A stretch of DNA of 64,000 nucleotides from an uncultured Sphaerochaeta sp. (GTDB lineage Bacteria > Spirochaetota > Spirochaetia > Sphaerochaetales > Sphaerochaetaceae): contig NZ_OY781063.1 of assembly GCF_963676285.1 (NCBI RefSeq), positions 1,116,001 through 1,180,000 on the forward strand. The letters are read 5' to 3'. The notes beneath the pieces were generated by a model. That model was not told the DNA's origin. It searched no databases and saw only the letters and a program-made list of their open reading frames with translations. The position numbers were made by a program, and so were the translations under genes. Below, one piece after another: positions 34,348 through 42,913 of this stretch (positions within the stretch are counted from its first letter, which is position 1; the number at the start of each line of letters is the position of its first letter).

Positions 34348-35628
34348 CTACAACAAACCAGCTTTCCTAAGCTCTTGTTTCAGCATCATTTTCCTAGGAT
34401 ATTGCTCTAACAAGACATCGATGCAATGTTGCATCTCTTTTTCTCCACCAATGGATTTCAGTACTTTCAGCGTATTGGCAAGCTCGGTAAATGCATATCT
34501 TGAACTCTCTTCACTCACCATATGAAGACTCTGCTGAACAAGGAGTTCTATCAACTCAGCAGCATATGTTGGGACCAAATACTTATAATAGCGAAGGGAC
34601 TCCTTGGGAAATTGCTTCACATACCATAGCATTCTCTCATAGTTGCCTTCCTCGATCAGAAGTTCAGGCAGGAACCTAACCACATGGAACGATTTACCTT
34701 CCATTGCATCACAGAGCAACTCAAGGGTAGTTTTCCAGGAGTCTGGCGTGCTGAGTGCCTTGAGTTCAGTGACATAATGAGATTCACCTTTTGCAATCAA
34801 ATTAAAAGCAGCATAAAGTGCACCTTGACGATCCCCCATCTCCTTATAAAGTCTGAAAAGATATTCTGAGAATATATGACTGTACTTGAATCGTCTATTT
34901 GCTTCCTGAGCCAACTCAATTGCTTCATTCTTGCGCTCTTCCTGTATAGCCTTTTCAATGGAGAGCTTCCAGAATTCCGGCTCATATCCATGATCCAATA
35001 AATATTGGCGTTGCTCTTCCTTGCTCGCTGTGCGAATGAGAAGGAGGAAAGTAAGTTCCTCAACTTCACGCCCCTCCTCTACAATCATCTCACGAAGCTG
35101 CTGTGCTTGCTTTTCTTCAGTTATCATAGCTGTCATTAGCCGTATTCTCGTTGGCGTCAAATTGTCATAATCTGAGAGAAGAGCATAGAGTGATTGCTTA
35201 TCGGAAATAGGAATAGCAGCATCAGCAATTGCATTACAGCATTGCTTCAGCCTCTCATAGAGCATATCGTATTGGTAATCCATATGCTGTAGCAGCGGAA
35301 GAGTCTCATCCAACAAGAGACACAGTTGGGTTGCGTAGGAAAACTGCGTGTGAGCAATAGCTACCTCTATGTCATGGAAGTAACTGTCAAGGAATTGCTC
35401 GCTTTCCTGGCTAAAGCCAAGATCATCATAGCTGTCAGACTCAAGATCAGTGAGGGATACTTGTAATAAATTACGTATCACATCAACATTCGGCGAGATC
35501 GTTTCCTCACCGAATGCAATATGTAAACGTCTTGCAAGAGATGCATCTTTTCCAGCTTCCTGCATGAGAAAATCAATCAAGGAATCCTTGCTAGCCTTTT
35601 GTAACAACGTGGGGAGGTTTTCTATCAT
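34348..35628 (-). CDS. Hypothetical helical-repeat protein
   Basis: About 426 residues, mostly alpha-helical with TPR-like amphipathic segments (for example LQEERKNEAIELAQEANRRF-like stretches). Its C-terminal part resembles the tail regions found in SWIM zinc-finger proteins, but no SWIM motif is present. I take ATG 35628 as start; an ATG at 35670 inside the upstream gene is the alternative, and neither has a clear ribosome-binding site. It lies between the pRiA4b-like gene and a zinc-ribbon protein gene. Function unknown. Confidence 0.6.
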   Translation of the reverse strand: MIENLPTLLQKASKDSLIDFLMQEAGKDASLARRLHIAFGEETISPNVDVIRNLLQVSLTDLESDSYDDLGFSQESEQFLDSYFHDIEVAIAHTQFSYATQLCLLLDETLPLLQHMDYQYDMLYERLKQCCNAIADAAIPISDKQSLYALLSDYDNLTPTRIRLMTAMITEEKQAQQLREMIVEEGREVEELTFLLLIRTASKEEQRQYLLDHGYEPEFWKLSIEKAIQEERKNEAIELAQEANRRFKYSHIFSEYLFRLYKEMGDRQGALYAAFNLIAKGESHYVTELKALSTPDSWKTTLELLCDAMEGKSFHVVRFLPELLIEEGNYERMLWYVKQFPKESLRYYKYLVPTYAAELIELLVQQSLHMVSEESSRYAFTELANTLKVLKSIGGEKEMQHCIDVLLEQYPRKMMLKQELRKAGLL

Positions 35629-35638
35629 GACTATACGT

Positions 35639-36205
35639 CTACTGATCTTCACGCCCAAAGAACTGGGCATCAGGTGGTGGGAGCCTCGATTCAGTTAGAT
35701 AGATGAAATTGCTTCCCCGATAATCCTGCAACAGCTCAAGAAAATCTTCACTATCATATCGTTCACCATCAATGATGAAGACTATCTGATCGAGAGCATC
35801 TTCATCGTACTCGATGCCAAACACTCCCATGGGAGCGAGCAAGAACTCGTCTATCAAGGTTGGGGTAATCAGGAACCTGCTCACTCGCTCCTTGAGTTCC
35901 TCCATGGCAGTTTTTCCATCCATCTCCAAGGGAGCCATGAAAGAGATGGTCTTTAGTGCATTTCCCTTCCCCTTGTAGGCATAGTAGGTCACCCCGTCCT
36001 CATAAACCTCTGCCTTCACCTTGAACCGTTGTCCATCCACTGCAATGGTCTTCGGGTGGGCGTAATTGGCTACATCCAACCCCAGTCGCTCACAAACATA
36101 GGCATTGTAACAATCCCAACAGAGATGCAGCACCGATTTATCAGCTTTCTCAATATGATGGTCCGCTTCTTGAGTACATCGGTCACATGTATGTAGTAAC
36201 ATCAT
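35639..36205 (-). CDS. Hypothetical protein with N-terminal zinc ribbon
   Basis: 188 residues. Two cysteine pairs, CDRC (~7-10) and CWDC (~29-32), with histidines between them form a likely zinc ribbon at the N-terminus. The rest is an alpha/beta domain I do not recognise, with an acidic C-terminal half (EYDEDALDQIVFIIDGERYD). An AGGGGGAACC sequence precedes the ATG. It is first in the minus-strand group 33213-36205. Function unknown. Confidence 0.6.
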   Translation of the reverse strand: MMLLHTCDRCTQEADHHIEKADKSVLHLCWDCYNAYVCERLGLDVANYAHPKTIAVDGQRFKVKAEVYEDGVTYYAYKGKGNALKTISFMAPLEMDGKTAMEELKERVSRFLITPTLIDEFLLAPMGVFGIEYDEDALDQIVFIIDGERYDSEDFLELLQDYRGSNFIYLTESRLPPPDAQFFGREDQ

Positions 36206-36527
36206 TTCTGGTTCCCCCTGAGGTTAAGCATAGATTCCTAAGCGGGTTGAATCAAGCAAATTGATAGAAGATGTTCATTATTCAGAACAAGCATTCACTA
36301 GTTACAACTGATATTATTTAAAGTCCAAGCATGATGAATATATAGCATATTACATGAATATGACATTTGTTCGTCAATAAAATAAGAAACACCATCTTCT
36401 ATATAATTTATTTCTAAATAATCATTTACAAATTACAATTTTGGATTTATTTTTTAACCATCATACAAATCCCTAGAATACAAACACCATTGAGCTACCT
36501 AACAAAGGGAATGTTAGGAGGCATATA
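36206..36527. other. AT-rich non-coding gap
   Basis: Very AT-rich region between two divergent accessory operons. No gene is visible. A TATAAT box occurs at ~36401-36406 without an obvious -35. The last ~30 bases hold an inverted repeat CCTAAC/GTTAGG (36498-36503 and 36513-36518 approx.) whose right arm overlaps the Shine-Dalgarno of the next gene. Confidence 0.45.
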
Positions 36528-36740
36528 ATGCAAGACTATTATTTGAATCTCAGTGAGCAGGACAATGGAGACCATGAGGTGCACACCCGTAACTGTTACT
36601 ATTTCGACCAAATCAAGAATTATGAATATCTTGGATCATTCCAATCCTGTCACAGTGCTGTACGAATTGCAAAAGTACGACATCCAAATTTCTCTATTGA
36701 TGGCTGCAAGTATTGTTGCCCTTCTTGCCACAATCATTGA
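36528..36740 (+). CDS. Small Cys/His-rich hypothetical protein
   Basis: 70 residues: a conserved widespread small protein type beginning MQDYYLNLSEQDNGDHEVHT, with Cys at CYYF, SCHS and the C-terminal CKYCCPSCHNH cluster, suggesting a small metal-binding fold. A strong GTTAGGAGG lies 8 bases before the ATG. Its TGA overlaps the ATG of the DUF4417 gene. Related proteins appear scattered in accessory DNA; I know no function. Confidence 0.65.
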   Translation: MQDYYLNLSEQDNGDHEVHTRNCYYFDQIKNYEYLGSFQSCHSAVRIAKVRHPNFSIDGCKYCCPSCHNH

Positions 36741-37438
36741 TGGTATTATCAGGGAAACAGCCCGCTCCTAAAAGAGATCGCCCTTACTTTCTTCGTCATA
36801 GGTACTCATCCAATAATACTTGGGGGATTCCTACGCTCAAGAAGAACACTACGCTTTCTCTGGAACACCTCGGTGTTATTCGCTATGACAATACAAGATG
36901 CAAGGACAAACGTAGTAAAAACAAGGTCGTCCATTTTTTCATTGATGACAATAAATTTGAGAATACCTATTACCAGCCTGAAGGCTGCCTAAGAAAGCTA
37001 GCTCAATACAAATACATCTTGACCCCAGATTTTAGTCTTTATACGGATATGCCTCTTGCCCTACAACTATTCAATACCTTCAGAAACAGATGGTGTGGCG
37101 CTTTTTGGCAAGATTTGGGCCTCTCAGTTTTTCCGACCATAACATGGGGTGCCAAGGAAAGCTTTGCTTTTTGTTTCAAAGGCGTTCCTATACGATCAAT
37201 CGTGGCTATCTCTACAATTGGGTGTAAGCATTGCAAAGAGGCTTTTCTGCTTGGATATCGTGAAATGCTTAAACAAATCAAGCCAGAACTTGTATTGTGT
37301 TTTGACAGACCGTTTCCAGAAATGGAAGGCAATGTCATCTATATACAAACCGATCGTTTTCCACAAAAGAAGAAAAAGGAGAGAACTATATGGGAGGAAG
37401 AGGAACTGGTTCAAGGTACTTTGGACCTAGGCAAATAG
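36740..37438 (+). CDS. DUF4417-family protein
   Basis: 232 residues with the DUF4417 pattern: WGIPTLKKNTTLSLEHLGVI, FFIDDNKFENTYYQPEGCLR, LAQYKYILTPDFSLYTDMPL and NTFRNRWCGAFWQDLGLSV. Members are found in phages, plasmids and genomic islands; function unknown. The start is the ATG overlapping the upstream stop (TGATG). The lysine-rich C-terminus overlaps the CPCC gene by 49 bases in another frame. Confidence 0.75.
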   Translation: MVLSGKQPAPKRDRPYFLRHRYSSNNTWGIPTLKKNTTLSLEHLGVIRYDNTRCKDKRSKNKVVHFFIDDNKFENTYYQPEGCLRKLAQYKYILTPDFSLYTDMPLALQLFNTFRNRWCGAFWQDLGLSVFPTITWGAKESFAFCFKGVPIRSIVAISTIGCKHCKEAFLLGYREMLKQIKPELVLCFDRPFPEMEGNVIYIQTDRFPQKKKKERTIWEEEELVQGTLDLGK

Positions 37439-37707
37439 ACTTCAATGTAATACAACAAGACCTTATAGAAAAAGGAAGGGCCGAAGCAGCTGTCCATGCA
37501 GGTAGAGAGATCAAAGAGCCTATTGCTTTTAGCACATGTGCCTGCTGTGAAGAGCACACTATTCCTTTTGATTCAGAGTTTGTAGTATGTCCTATCTGTG
37601 GATGGATTGATGATCACTTTCAAAACACGCATCCTGATAGCACTGAAGGCAAGAATTCCATATGTTTACATGAAGCGAGAAAAATGCATCAGACTCGTCA
37701 TAGATAG
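37390..37707 (+). CDS. CPCC-family cysteine-rich protein
   Basis: 105 residues. The N-terminus MGGRGTGSRYFGPRQIDFNV is unlike most members; the C-terminal half (CACCEEHTI, VCPICGWIDD, NTHPDS and SLHEAR-like LHEARKMH) matches the Cys-rich CPCC family, a likely zinc-binding domain. It overlaps the DUF4417 gene by 49 bases, so the three small genes 36528-37707 form one translationally linked unit. Function unknown. Confidence 0.7.
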   Translation: MGGRGTGSRYFGPRQIDFNVIQQDLIEKGRAEAAVHAGREIKEPIAFSTCACCEEHTIPFDSEFVVCPICGWIDDHFQNTHPDSTEGKNSICLHEARKMHQTRHR

Positions 37708-37814
37708 CTTACCAATGTATATTCAGGCGTTTTTTCCTTTCAGGACAACACATTTCCCTCGCCTGCCCCAATATTTAATGATAAGGTTACATCAAGAAAC
37801 CGGGAGAAAGCGCT

Positions 37815-39398
37815 ATGAAGGAACGCTATGATGTGGTGGTAGTCGGGGGTGGAATCGCTGGGTTGGTGGCTTCTGCATACTGTGCCCGCTCTGGGTGTTC
37901 AGTCCTACTCTGCGAGCAGCAAGAGAGGCTTGGTGGACTGGTTAATTCCTTCGAGCGAGATGGGTTTATCTATGACCAGGGGATTAGGGCTATTGAAAAC
38001 TCAGGCATTATCTTCCCAATGTTGAAACAATTGGATATCGATATTCCATGGGTACGAAGCCCCGTAACTCTTGCAGTTGGCGATGAGAAGGTTGTGGTAG
38101 AGAGCAAAGAAAGCTTTGCAGGCTACCAAGCAATGCTTGAAAACCTCTACCCTGAAAACAAGCATGACATTGCTTCCATCATGGAGGAGATCAAGAAGAT
38201 CACCACCTATATGAATGTATTGTACGGAATCGACAACCCAATGTTCCTCGACTCCTACGAAGATCTCTCCTACGTCAGGAAAACCCTTCTCCCTTGGTTG
38301 TTCAAGTATATGAAAACCATCGGTAAAATCGGTAAGTTGAATGAACCAGTAGCCGAGTACTTGCAGAAGTTCACCAACAACCAGGCTTTGATAGATATCA
38401 TCGCCCAGCATTTCTTTGCAGACACCCCAACCTTTTTTGCATTGAGTTACTTTGGGCTGTATCTCGAATACCAATACCCCATGGGAGGAACCGGTGCTCT
38501 TCCTATGGCGTTGGAAAAGTATCTCCGTTCCCACGATGTCGACATTCTGCTGAATTACCCTGCCACCAAGATAGATGTAGAACTACAGACTATTGAAGGT
38601 CGTATCAAGTATGATCATCTTATCTGGGCAGCAGATTTAAAGCAACTCTACAGACTTCTTAAAACTACACCACTACGTGATCCAAAAAAGCAAGATACTA
38701 TAGAGAAAACAAGTAGCCTGCTTGAAACAAAGCACGGAGGAGACTCCATTTTCTCTCTCTTTGTTGCAACTGATCTTCCTCCATCGTACTTCAAGGAACG
38801 TTCCACTCCCCACTTATTCTATACTCCAAACAACAAGGGATTGAGTACGGTAGACATAAAAGCGTTGGATCCTACAATCCATGATAAACAAGTGATCAAG
38901 GAGTATCTCAAGGCATATCTAGAAACCACCACCTATGAGATTTCCATCCCTGTGCTCAGGGATCCTAATCTGGCTCCTCCAGAAAAGACAGCCATTATTA
39001 TCAGCACACTGGCGTCCTACGAACTATTCAAACGTATTGAGAACGATGGTTGGTATGAAGAGGCTAAGCAGTTCTCCCAGGAGCACATGATTAAAACACT
39101 TGCTTCCTCCCTCTATGAAGGACTGGAGGAACATATTCTGGATGCTTTCACTTCCACCCCGCGTACTATCGAAAAGCTGACAAGCAATAGTGAGGGAGCT
39201 ATCACTGGTTGGGCTTTCACCGAGGGGGAGGTTCCTGTTATCCATTCGATGAAGAAGATAACCAAGTCTGTCATTACCCCACTTCCTCACATAAGCCAAG
39301 CAGGTCAGTGGAGTTTCAGCCCCTCTGGTCTGCCCATTTCAGTCATGACGGGAAAACTGGCAGCTGGTAGGGCATTGAAGGAGTTAGGGAAGAAATAA
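37815..39398 (+). CDS. FAD-dependent oxidoreductase (phytoene desaturase-like)
   Basis: 527 residues. An N-terminal dinucleotide-binding fold VVVVGGGIAGLVAS (residues ~7-20) with the downstream LGGLVNSFERDGFIYDQG segment is typical of CrtI/COG1233-type FAD oxidoreductases. The C-terminal motif SPSGLPISVMTGKLAAG closes the FAD site. It probably oxidises, desaturates or isomerises a hydrophobic substrate near the membrane. It follows GGGAGAAAGC. No other carotenoid gene is in the window, so a carotenoid role is not supported here. Confidence 0.82.
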   Translation: MKERYDVVVVGGGIAGLVASAYCARSGCSVLLCEQQERLGGLVNSFERDGFIYDQGIRAIENSGIIFPMLKQLDIDIPWVRSPVTLAVGDEKVVVESKESFAGYQAMLENLYPENKHDIASIMEEIKKITTYMNVLYGIDNPMFLDSYEDLSYVRKTLLPWLFKYMKTIGKIGKLNEPVAEYLQKFTNNQALIDIIAQHFFADTPTFFALSYFGLYLEYQYPMGGTGALPMALEKYLRSHDVDILLNYPATKIDVELQTIEGRIKYDHLIWAADLKQLYRLLKTTPLRDPKKQDTIEKTSSLLETKHGGDSIFSLFVATDLPPSYFKERSTPHLFYTPNNKGLSTVDIKALDPTIHDKQVIKEYLKAYLETTTYEISIPVLRDPNLAPPEKTAIIISTLASYELFKRIENDGWYEEAKQFSQEHMIKTLASSLYEGLEEHILDAFTSTPRTIEKLTSNSEGAITGWAFTEGEVPVIHSMKKITKSVITPLPHISQAGQWSFSPSGLPISVMTGKLAAGRALKELGKK

Positions 39399-39489
39399 GG
39401 TTGCAGAAAACGGGGATTTTCAGGCTATAGATATAGTACATAACGTATTTAAAATATATATTTATATACCATATATACAGTTACATGTA

Positions 39490-39503
39490 TTTTAGGCCTA
39501 AAA
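39490..39503. repeat. 14-bp perfect palindrome
   Basis: TTTTAGGCCTAAAA, overlapping the start of the 33-bp repeat array. It may be a protein-binding site in the same control region. Confidence 0.6.
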
Positions 39504-39631
39504 ACCTTGAAAACGTGTAATTTATGCACTTCAAAACCTTGAAAACGTGTAATTTAGTGTTATAATAATTCTTGAAAAGGTGTCATTTTATGATTCCTAA
39601 ATTCTTGAATACGTGATTTATAGGGCTACAG
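39500..39631 (+). repeat. Four 33-bp direct repeats abutting the DUF4143 ATPase gene
   Basis: Units begin near 39500, 39533, 39566 and 39599, each with a core like CTTGAAAACGTGTAATTTA followed by ~10 variable bases. Units 1 and 2 share a 23-24 base core exactly; units 3 and 4 are diverged (CTTGAAAAGGTGTCATTTTA, CTTGAATACGTGATTTA). Successive CTTGA motifs are 32, 33 and 33 bases apart, about three helical turns. The array ends one base before the ATPase ATG and replaces any normal leader. Confidence 0.85.
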
Positions 39632-39632
39632 C

Positions 39633-40988
39633 ATGATGAAGAGAAAAATTTCAGGTGCATTGAAGAAATGGAGACAAGAAGAACAAGGCCGTACTGCGCT
39701 TCTCATCGATGGAGCTCGTCGTGTCGGAAAAAGTTATATAGTTGAAGAGTTTGCTAAGGAAGAATATAAGAGCTATATCGTTATTGACTTCAATCGCGTG
39801 AACAAGGAAGTCAAGGAGCTCTTCATTAACTATCTGAATGACCTAGATACCTTATTCCTATACTTATCAAACTATTATAATGTAAAGTTGTATGAACGAG
39901 AGACCCTGATAATTCTTGATGAGGTTCAACTCTTTCCAAAAGCTCGGGCAGCCATAAAATATCTTGTTGGAGATGGAAGATATGACTATATAGAGACAGG
40001 TTCCCTTATGAGCATCAAGACCAATGTACAAGACATTGTCATTCCTTCAGAAGAACGTCACTTGAGTATGTATCCGATGGATTTCGAGGAATTCCTCTGG
40101 GCTCTAGAAGATGAAACACTTATGGACTACATAAGAAAATGTTTTTCAGAGAAAAAGTCGATGGGACAGGTCCTTCATAGAAAAGCCATGGACTACTTCA
40201 GGCAATACCTCATCGTAGGAGGAATGCCACAAGCAGTTGAAGAATATATACGGACTCGTGACTTCGATCGGGTAGACCGAATTAAACGAGATATTCTCAC
40301 GTTGTACCGTGCTGATATTATAAAACATGCCAAGGGCTATGAAATGAAAACAGAGCAAATCTTCGATGATATTCCTGCACAGCTCCAAAAGCATGATAGG
40401 AAATTCAGGGTATCCTCGTTAAAGAAAGAAGCACGTCTTCGTGATTACGAGGATGCTCTTTTCTGGCTAGATGACGCCATGATTGTGAACATCTGCTACA
40501 ATTCCAGCGCACCAACCATTGGGTTGAGACTAAACATGGACCGTATGACTCTTAAATGCTATATGGCAGATACAGGTCTACTCATCAGTCACGCATTTGA
40601 TGAAAATGGAATTGTGAGTGAAGAGCTATACAAGAAAATACTCTTCGACAAGCTTGAAGTAAATCTTGGAATGATTGTAGAGAATATTGTGGCCCAGATG
40701 CTGGTGACAGGGGGCCATAAACTGTACTTTTATTATAATTCCTCACGAGAGGATATAACTTCACGAATGAAAATTGATTTCCTGATAGCAAAAAACAAGA
40801 TTAGCAACAGACACAACATAAGCCCTATTGAGGTAAAATCCAGCAAAAATTATTCCTTAAAATCCCTGCAGAAATTCAAGGCAAAGTTTACAGCACAACT
40901 ACATACTCGCTATGTATTACATCCCAGTGATCTAAAGATAGAAAAGGATATTATCTATCTCCCTCTGTATATGACACCGCTTCTGTGA
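39633..40988 (+). CDS. AAA ATPase with DUF4143
   Basis: 451 residues. The N-terminal AAA_14-type ATPase carries Walker A DGARRVGKS (~27-35) and Walker B LIILDEVQLFP (~90-100), followed by an arginine-containing segment. The C-terminal ~200 residues are a DUF4143 domain (YMADTGLL, KLEVNLGMIVENIVAQML, IDFLIA, SPIEVKSSK), which resembles a PD-(D/E)xK nuclease fold. Such proteins are common, often multicopy, and of unknown role. No Shine-Dalgarno is evident; the last of four 33-bp repeats abuts the ATG. Confidence 0.85.
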   Translation: MMKRKISGALKKWRQEEQGRTALLIDGARRVGKSYIVEEFAKEEYKSYIVIDFNRVNKEVKELFINYLNDLDTLFLYLSNYYNVKLYERETLIILDEVQLFPKARAAIKYLVGDGRYDYIETGSLMSIKTNVQDIVIPSEERHLSMYPMDFEEFLWALEDETLMDYIRKCFSEKKSMGQVLHRKAMDYFRQYLIVGGMPQAVEEYIRTRDFDRVDRIKRDILTLYRADIIKHAKGYEMKTEQIFDDIPAQLQKHDRKFRVSSLKKEARLRDYEDALFWLDDAMIVNICYNSSAPTIGLRLNMDRMTLKCYMADTGLLISHAFDENGIVSEELYKKILFDKLEVNLGMIVENIVAQMLVTGGHKLYFYYNSSREDITSRMKIDFLIAKNKISNRHNISPIEVKSSKNYSLKSLQKFKAKFTAQLHTRYVLHPSDLKIEKDIIYLPLYMTPLL

Positions 40989-41085
40989 GATAGAACCAAA
41001 AAATCATCTGAAAATAATGAAAGCCATTTGCTCTACGTACCAGACGTTTACCTGTGTGATATCTAGTTTGCCCACTTATCACAGT

Positions 41086-41112
41086 GTGGTGATAGAATGC
41101 TCCTATCACCAC
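41086..41112. other. 10-bp perfect stem-loop
   Basis: GTGGTGATAG (41086-41095) pairs with CTATCACCAC (41103-41112) around a 7-base loop, between convergent genes. No good T-run follows on either strand. It may be a bidirectional 3' end or stabilising hairpin. Confidence 0.5.
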
Positions 41113-41158
41113 TTCATAGAAACCAAATTTTTCCTTATTCGCTATCTATTCCCAAATA

Positions 41159-42889
41159 CTATCCTTCATTTATCTCTTTCATAGATTCTACCGGAATTTT
41201 GGGTTCTCTCTTCTCTGTAAGTAATCCATTCCTCTCTGTTGCAACATCAGTAAGTTGGGTATAGCAGTAGCCTTGTACAATACTACTCGCTTGGAGAGCC
41301 TTAAAAAGCGAAGCAAGATGTTTCTCGAAAGATTCAGCAGTTGTATCAGCGGTATACCCCCAGGATTCCTGGGAATCGGTACTACCTTCTCCAATGAACT
41401 TGATCCCCCCGAATTCACTTACGAGAATCGGTTTTCCATTGGCGGTATACCCATTGATAAAATGTTCTTTTCCCGCGGGTTTGAATGATAAAAGAGCATT
41501 GGTTGTTAGATAATGCTTTGCAAACTCTTCTGCATTCCCTTCATAATCATGTACTGACCAAATATCACCGCAAGTGTGCTCCCAACCATCATTATCGACA
41601 ATAAGCCTTGTAACATCGATTGACTTTGTCATTTGCACGAGAGCATTACAATGAGCTTGCTGTTCCTTGCTCGTCAATACCTCTTGGATACCCCATGATT
41701 CGTTTAATGGAGTCCAAACAACAATACATGGATGATTATAGTCACGTACGAGAACATCCATCCATTCCTTGTACATTCTTGAAGCATAGGAGACCGAATA
41801 GTTATGCGCTGAACCAATCTCACCCCAAACCAACAACCCCATCTTATCTGCATGGAACAGAAACCGAGGATCCTCTACCTTCTGATGTTTTCTTACTCCA
41901 TTGAATCCCATCGCCTTGACGAGTTTAATATCCTCAATGAATGAATCATCTGAAGGTGCTGTCATCAATGATTCTGGCCAGTACCCTTGATCAAGGACCA
42001 ACCGTTGAAAATATGGTCGATTATTCAGCATGAAGATACCATTCTCAATTGAAATCTTTCGCATTCCAAAATATGATTGCACCTCATCAGTTACAGAATG
42101 GGAACCTTTCAACCTAAAATTGACATCAAATAACCTTGGGTTTTCAGGGGACCAAGCCATATCTTCATAGAAATTCCAATGTCGTTGTGCTGTATCCTGC
42201 AATAATATCTTGAAGCTACCCTTTAGACTTTTCGTATTTATTGCAATGGAAGCAATCGAAAGACCTTCGAAGAAGAGCTCTGTCTCAAAAACATGGTCTT
42301 TCTCCCCCACAAGACGATAATCAAATTTTACAGCCTTTTCATCAAATAATGGGGTAATCCTCACTGAAGCAATATAGCTCTGGGGTACATACTCAATCCA
42401 TACACTTTGCCAAATGCCACAGGAATGCATATAAAAAATACTCTTGGGCTTTTCTTCCCAATACTGTTTTCCTCGAGGAATCTCCATATCGTAAGGATCA
42501 TCCTTGACCTTGAGCACTACTACTGCCTCAGATCCGAACTGTACGTTGTCGGTAATATCAACGGAAAAAGAAGTCTGGCCACCTTCATGAGCCAGCACCA
42601 GGTTCCCATTGACACTGACCTCACAGAAATAATCAACAGCCCCAAAGTGCAGTATAACCCGATGCCCATCATATTGCTTATCAAGCATAAACCTCTTACG
42701 GTACCATACCGTTTCGTGAAATGCAGTATCACCAATCCCCGACATTGTTGCTTCATATACAAAGGGAACAGTAATTTGGCTATTAAAAATCGGTTGATCA
42801 AATGAGAACTCCCAGGTTCCATTCAAAGAGAGCCAGTGCTCTCTCACAAAATTCGGTCTCGGGTACTCTCCCCTCGGGACTCCTTGCAT
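41159..42889 (-). CDS. Glycoside hydrolase family 2 enzyme
   Basis: 576 residues. Sugar-binding, Ig-like and TIM-barrel domains in the usual GH2 order: LSLNGTWEFSFDQ at the N-terminus, then WTPLNESWG with the acid/base Glu and ILVSEFGGI with the nucleophile Glu. It is shorter than LacZ, closer to beta-glucuronidase-like members. No signal peptide, so it acts on imported sugars. I chose ATG 42889 because TGGAGGAATAT directly precedes it; ATG 42901 and GTG 42910 are upstream alternatives. It is the last gene of the operon with GH43 and an ABC importer. Confidence 0.88.
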   Translation of the reverse strand: MQGVPRGEYPRPNFVREHWLSLNGTWEFSFDQPIFNSQITVPFVYEATMSGIGDTAFHETVWYRKRFMLDKQYDGHRVILHFGAVDYFCEVSVNGNLVLAHEGGQTSFSVDITDNVQFGSEAVVVLKVKDDPYDMEIPRGKQYWEEKPKSIFYMHSCGIWQSVWIEYVPQSYIASVRITPLFDEKAVKFDYRLVGEKDHVFETELFFEGLSIASIAINTKSLKGSFKILLQDTAQRHWNFYEDMAWSPENPRLFDVNFRLKGSHSVTDEVQSYFGMRKISIENGIFMLNNRPYFQRLVLDQGYWPESLMTAPSDDSFIEDIKLVKAMGFNGVRKHQKVEDPRFLFHADKMGLLVWGEIGSAHNYSVSYASRMYKEWMDVLVRDYNHPCIVVWTPLNESWGIQEVLTSKEQQAHCNALVQMTKSIDVTRLIVDNDGWEHTCGDIWSVHDYEGNAEEFAKHYLTTNALLSFKPAGKEHFINGYTANGKPILVSEFGGIKFIGEGSTDSQESWGYTADTTAESFEKHLASLFKALQASSIVQGYCYTQLTDVATERNGLLTEKREPKIPVESMKEINEG

Positions 42890-42913
42890 ATATTCCTCCA
42901 TAATTATCACGTA

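Noticed and set aside
36497..36520. Possible integron attC site (ACCTAAC and GTTAGG boxes)
   Set aside because: The two boxes are only ~9 bases apart, far below attC length, the second box does not fit GTTRRRY fully, and no integrase or further cassettes are seen.
39500..39631. Possible small CRISPR array
   Set aside because: Spacers would be only ~10 bases, repeats are diverged, the array abuts a start codon and no cas gene is present.
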